DNA of 9,226 nucleotides from Candidatus Cloacimonadota bacterium (GTDB taxonomy: Bacteria; Cloacimonadota; Cloacimonadia; Cloacimonadales; WRIO01): the NCBI GenBank assembly GCA_017998585.1, contig JAGOCT010000042.1, positions 1-9,226 on the forward strand, read 5' to 3'. The position numbers and the translations under genes are program-made. Shown piece by piece: positions 6,116-9,226 of this stretch. Below the pieces are notes generated by a model that saw only the letters and a list, made by a program, of their open reading frames with translations, was not told the origin of the DNA and ran no database searches. Every line of letters starts with the position of its first letter. The stretch's first letter is position 1.

Positions 6116-7551
6116 CTCATAAAATGTCACAAAGTCTTTCATACAAACAAATTCAGGAAATGTCCCTGAAACCTCAGATGATTCAGTCTCTGAAAATGCT
6201 GGCTTTACCCATGATGGATCTGGAACTGGAACTTAAAAACGAAATTGTAGCCAATCCGCTTCTGGAAATCGTGGAAGATTATGAAGAAGACAATCAAAAA
6301 AACGATATAGATGAAATTGAAATCAAAGAAGACGATGGAGAAATCAAACAAACACTGGACGAAGTGAAGGAATTAAGTGAAATTCTCGACACCTGGAATG
6401 AATACCATGACGATAAAGATTACTCATCAAAAAGTCTTGACGAAGAAGAAAACAACTATGACAACTACATCAAAGTAGAAGACAATCTTAAAAAAGAATT
6501 TATTGAATTCATCGAAAATTATCCATTAAGCGATAATGAAAAAGATTTTGCTTTCGAAATCATTGAGAGAGCAAATGAATATGGTTTTTTACCAGTAGAT
6601 TATGATATTTACGAAATTGCATCAGAATATGAACTAACAGAAGAAGAAGCAGATAAAGTCCACCAGATGATTTTACATACTAAGCCAAAAGGAATTACCG
6701 CCAGATCTATTGAAGAATGCCTGATAGCCCAGTTAGAAGAATATGAGCTGGATGATCATGTGCTTGTCAATATCATTCAAGAAGATTTTAATGATCTGAT
6801 CCATCGTAAATTTCAAAATATTGCGGATAAGTATGAGCTTACAGAAAAAGAAGTTTTAGCATTCAGAGAACGTATTTCCATCTTAGACCCCAAACCCGGT
6901 ATGCGGCTTAATACTTCAAAAGCAAATTATATTGTTCCTGATATCATTGTCAGAAAAATAGAGGATGATTACGAAGTCATTATCAATGATTTCTACATCC
7001 CAAAAATAGTGCTAAGTAAGCATTACAGATCAATGCTTCACGAGTCTGCAAAAGATAAAGAGACAGTTAAATACATTCGTTCTAAAGTCAATTCGGCTAA
7101 ATTTCTCATTAAATCAATTTTTATGAGAAACCGAACTCTTGAACGAGTCATGAAATCCATCATCAATTATCAAAAAAACTTTTTTTTCAACAATACAGGC
7201 ATTTTAGATCCTTTAACTTACTCAGTTATCGCTAACGATCTAAATGTAAATGAATCCACAATTTCCAGAGTAGTAAAACATAAATACGCAGACACACCTT
7301 TTGGTATCATGTGCCTGAAAGATTTCTTTTGTTCCGCAGCAGGAAAAGATAAAAACTATGAATCTGTTTCCAGACAAAATGTGCAGTCCCAGATTCATGA
7401 CCTAATCGAAAAAGAAGATAAAAGAAATCCGCTGAGTGATCAGGATTTAGTTGATATTCTAAAAGAAAGAGGTATCAGCGTATCCAGACGCGTAATCGCA
7501 AAATACAGGGAAGAATTAAAGATACCGAATAGTCGTTTAAGGAGAAAATAA
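6112..7551 (+). CDS. rpoN: RNA polymerase sigma-54 factor RpoN
   Basis: RpoN directs RNA polymerase to -24/-12 promoters and needs an ATP-driven enhancer-binding protein to open them. I use the ATG at 6112 (479 residues). The frame extends to a TTG at 6082, but that adds only residues unlike the family, and AGGGGGG (6097-6103) sits eight bases before the chosen ATG. Region I (5-52) has the usual activator-contact pattern, ending in NPLLE (48-52). Region II (about 53-128) is a highly acidic linker. The core-binding region spans about 125-300. The DNA-binding part contains AKFLIKSIFMRNRTLERV (329-346), a helix-turn-helix around DLNVNESTISRVVKHKYADTP (376-396), the RpoN box SRRVIAKYRE (458-467) and the end IPNSRLRRK. 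All functional regions are present. The stop overlaps the lpd start by one base (TAATG), so the two are translationally coupled. Confidence 0.95.
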   Translation: MTHKMSQSLSYKQIQEMSLKPQMIQSLKMLALPMMDLELELKNEIVANPLLEIVEDYEEDNQKNDIDEIEIKEDDGEIKQTLDEVKELSEILDTWNEYHDDKDYSSKSLDEEENNYDNYIKVEDNLKKEFIEFIENYPLSDNEKDFAFEIIERANEYGFLPVDYDIYEIASEYELTEEEADKVHQMILHTKPKGITARSIEECLIAQLEEYELDDHVLVNIIQEDFNDLIHRKFQNIADKYELTEKEVLAFRERISILDPKPGMRLNTSKANYIVPDIIVRKIEDDYEVIINDFYIPKIVLSKHYRSMLHESAKDKETVKYIRSKVNSAKFLIKSIFMRNRTLERVMKSIINYQKNFFFNNTGILDPLTYSVIANDLNVNESTISRVVKHKYADTPFGIMCLKDFFCSAAGKDKNYESVSRQNVQSQIHDLIEKEDKRNPLSDQDLVDILKERGISVSRRVIAKYREELKIPNSRLRRK

Positions 7552-8951
7552 TGGAACACTTTCAAGTGGCTGTCATCGGAGGAGGACCGGGAGGGTATGA
7601 AACCGCAATCCGGTTGAATCAATATCAAATCAGTACCGTCTGCTTTGAAAAAGAGCGTTTAGGCGGTGTATGCTTAAACTGGGGATGTATCCCAACTAAA
7701 GCCCTTGTAAAAGTGGCTGACTTATATGCCGAAATGAAACATGCTGAAGAATTTGGTATTCAGATAAGGGACGTAAAACTCGAATTTGATAAAGTTTATA
7801 ATAGAAAATCTCAGGTAGTTGAAAAACTGGTTTCTGGCATCGAATATATCTTTAAAAAAAGAAACATTCCTGTTATAACAAAGAAAGTGGATAAAATATC
7901 TAAAGAAGCAGGAATATATAGCATTATAGCTGAGGGTGAAGTCCAGTGCACAGCTGACTATATCATATTAGCGACAGGTTCTGTTCCAAAAGAGCTGCCT
8001 TTTATGGCATTTGATGGAAAATCTATTTTATCTTCCAATGAAATTCTTAACATCTCTGACCAGCCAAAATCACTGGCTGTTATCGGTGGAGGTGTTATCG
8101 GCTGTGAATTTGCATCTATCTTTGCACAATTTGGTACTCAGGTTGAAATCATTGAATTCTTACCTGAACTGGTTGCAAATGAAGATGAAGAAGTATCTAA
8201 ACGACTAGCTCTCGCACTAAAAAAACAAGGCATTAAACTACATTTGAAAACAGGTGTTGAAAAAGCAGAAGTAACAGAAGACAAAGTCATATTGAGTCTT
8301 TCAAATGGTAAATCAGTAGAAGCAGAAAAAGTACTGGTTTCTGTAGGTAGAAAACCAGTCTGTGATATCTCTTTTGAAGGTTTTGATATTGTGAAAGACA
8401 AGGATTTTATCATCATCAATGATGATTGTCGAACCAATGAACCTTATATATTTTCAATTGGTGACGTAACGGGAAAACTCCAGTTAGCTCATACGGCAAG
8501 TAAGCAGGGTTTACGAGTCGCTGAGCTGATTAAAGGAGAAATTAAGAATGAAACAATACATCAGGAAGAACTAATTTACCATAACATTCCCCGCTGTACC
8601 TTTACAAACCCGGAAATAGCATCCTGTGGGCTTACAGAAAAACAGGCTCAGGAAAAATATGGCGAAATACACGTTGGCAAATTTCCATTTGCTGCAAATG
8701 GCAAATCACTTGGAATGGGTAATAATTTTGGTTTTGTTAAATCAATAGCTGACAAAAAAACAGGAGTAATCGTTGGTTTGCATATTATTGGGCCGGTTGC
8801 GACAGAACTGATTGCGCAGGCATCGTTTTTAATCAATACCCAATCCACAGCAGAAGTAATTGAAAAAGTGGTATTTGCCCACCCAACACTGTCAGAATGT
8901 GTGATGGAATCAATTGAAGACTTACATAAAATGGCAATCCATACCGTTTAA
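7551..8951 (+). CDS. lpd: Dihydrolipoyl dehydrogenase (lipoamide dehydrogenase, E3)
   Basis: This flavoenzyme reoxidises dihydrolipoyl groups with NAD+ in 2-oxoacid dehydrogenase complexes or the glycine cleavage system. It is 466 residues long, normal for the family. It has the FAD-binding loop GGGPGG (10-15), the redox disulfide C41-LNWG-C46 in the GGVCLNWGCIPTKAL signature, and the NAD-binding loop GGGVIG (179-184) with E202 at the end of the next strand, favouring NAD over NADP. The second FAD motif is SIGDV (302-306), and the C-terminal catalytic dyad is H444/E449 in HPTLSE. No N-terminal lipoyl domain is fused. AAGGAG (7539-7544) lies six bases before the ATG, which overlaps the rpoN stop, so coexpression with rpoN is likely. 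None of its usual partner subunits (E1, E2, gcvP/H/T) is in the window. Related disulfide reductases (mercuric, glutathione) are less likely given the signature and HPTLSE. Confidence 0.93.
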   Translation: MEHFQVAVIGGGPGGYETAIRLNQYQISTVCFEKERLGGVCLNWGCIPTKALVKVADLYAEMKHAEEFGIQIRDVKLEFDKVYNRKSQVVEKLVSGIEYIFKKRNIPVITKKVDKISKEAGIYSIIAEGEVQCTADYIILATGSVPKELPFMAFDGKSILSSNEILNISDQPKSLAVIGGGVIGCEFASIFAQFGTQVEIIEFLPELVANEDEEVSKRLALALKKQGIKLHLKTGVEKAEVTEDKVILSLSNGKSVEAEKVLVSVGRKPVCDISFEGFDIVKDKDFIIINDDCRTNEPYIFSIGDVTGKLQLAHTASKQGLRVAELIKGEIKNETIHQEELIYHNIPRCTFTNPEIASCGLTEKQAQEKYGEIHVGKFPFAANGKSLGMGNNFGFVKSIADKKTGVIVGLHIIGPVATELIAQASFLINTQSTAEVIEKVVFAHPTLSECVMESIEDLHKMAIHTV

Positions 8952-8964
8952 TATTATATTATCA

Positions 8965-8983
8965 ATAAGATTGAATATCTTAT
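8965..8983 (+). other. Weak hairpin in the lpd-hpf gap
   Basis: ATAAGAT (8965-8971) and ATCTTAT (8977-8983) are perfect inverted repeats around a five-base loop. The stem is nearly all A/T and no T-run follows. It may slightly shape expression of hpf relative to lpd, or be chance in AT-rich sequence. Confidence 0.25.
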
Positions 8984-9013
8984 GAAGGTATTCAAAAAAG
9001 AAAGGGGTACGCT

Positions 9014-9226
9014 ATGCAGATTACAATCACTGCTCGTCATTTCGAATTGACAAAAGCAATTCGGACTTATGTAGAAGATGCTTGTGAAAAATTGACTCGC
9101 TACTTTGATCACATCATCAATATTCACCTCACACTTGGTTTAGAAAACAGTCGTAATATTGTTGATATGTCTCTGCATGCTTCAAAATTTAACCTGCAAA
9201 GTCAGGCTGAACAAATGGACATGTAC
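9014..9226 (+). CDS. hpf: Ribosome hibernation-promoting factor HPF/RaiA family, N-terminal part (runs off right edge)
   Basis: HPF-family proteins bind the 30S subunit across the mRNA/tRNA channel and silence or dimerise ribosomes when growth slows. The frame from ATG 9014 stays open for 71 codons to the window end. It shows the family pattern throughout: MQITITARHFELTKAI (1-16), YVEDACEKLTRYFDHI (19-34), DMSLHASKF (51-59), then AEQMDMY (65-71). AAAGGGG (9001-9007) lies six bases before the start. The end is missing, so I cannot tell the short form (about 100 residues) from the long form with a C-terminal dimerisation domain. The gene sits 62 bases after lpd in the same direction. Its place downstream of rpoN matches the conserved rpoN-hpf order in proteobacteria, except for the lpd insertion. 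Confidence 0.93.
   Translation, partial: MQITITARHFELTKAIRTYVEDACEKLTRYFDHIINIHLTLGLENSRNIVDMSLHASKFNLQSQAEQMDMY

Noticed and set aside
7172..7187. A7-C-T8 homopolymer run inside rpoN as a phase-variation tract
   Set aside because: It encodes ordinary Lys-Asn-Phe codons in a conserved core stretch of an AT-rich genome, and rpoN is not a typical phase-variable gene.
8671..8692. TTGGCA...TTTGC inside lpd as another sigma-54 site
   Set aside because: The spacing between GG and GC is 13, not 10, and it lies within coding sequence.

Overview
The window is AT-rich and reads as chromosome from a Gram-negative (diderm) anaerobe-like bacterium of the FCB group, most plausibly Cloacimonadota or a related candidate phylum. 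This rests on an LPS-export ATPase (LptB) and on a large secreted peptidase ending in a 'NYPNPFNP...GIYFYRL...GKMLLIK' type C-terminal domain, which is typical of FCB-group exported proteins. The phylum is inferred from style only; no marker gene is present to prove it.

Layout. (1) Positions 1-579, minus strand: the first 193 codons of a gene that runs off the left edge. It fuses a small multi-pass membrane domain to a GNAT acetyltransferase-like domain. (2) Positions 580-832: a divergent, very AT-rich intergenic region. (3) Positions 833-4990, plus strand: a second, unrelated-looking GNAT acetyltransferase, a secreted M14 zinc carboxypeptidase (start corrected to 1761), and a small lipoprotein with the sulfite-oxidase (molybdopterin oxidoreductase) fold. 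The lipoprotein carries Ser where the molybdenum-binding Cys is expected. An intrinsic-terminator-like hairpin closes this block (5084-5126). (4) Positions 5152-9226, plus strand: a candidate sigma-54 (-24/-12) promoter followed by lptB, rpoN, lpd and the start of hpf. This is the classic lptB-rpoN-hpf neighbourhood known from proteobacteria, with a dihydrolipoamide dehydrogenase gene inserted between rpoN and hpf.

How the genes may work together. The second block links envelope biogenesis (LptB), a global alternative sigma factor (RpoN), a redox enzyme of 2-oxoacid dehydrogenase/glycine-cleavage complexes (Lpd) and ribosome hibernation (HPF). If the sigma-54 promoter is real, RpoN would transcribe its own operon. 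The 5' block looks like accessory, exported-protein metabolism: peptide digestion plus an envelope protein of unclear chemistry.

The points most worth following up are the -24/-12 element in front of the rpoN operon, the Cys-to-Ser replacement and Sec-lipoprotein signal in the sulfite-oxidase-fold protein (with a strong internal start), the 23-codon leader ORF overlapping the rpoN start by ATGA, and lpd nested inside the rpoN-hpf cluster. None of these amounts to a proven new system from sequence alone.
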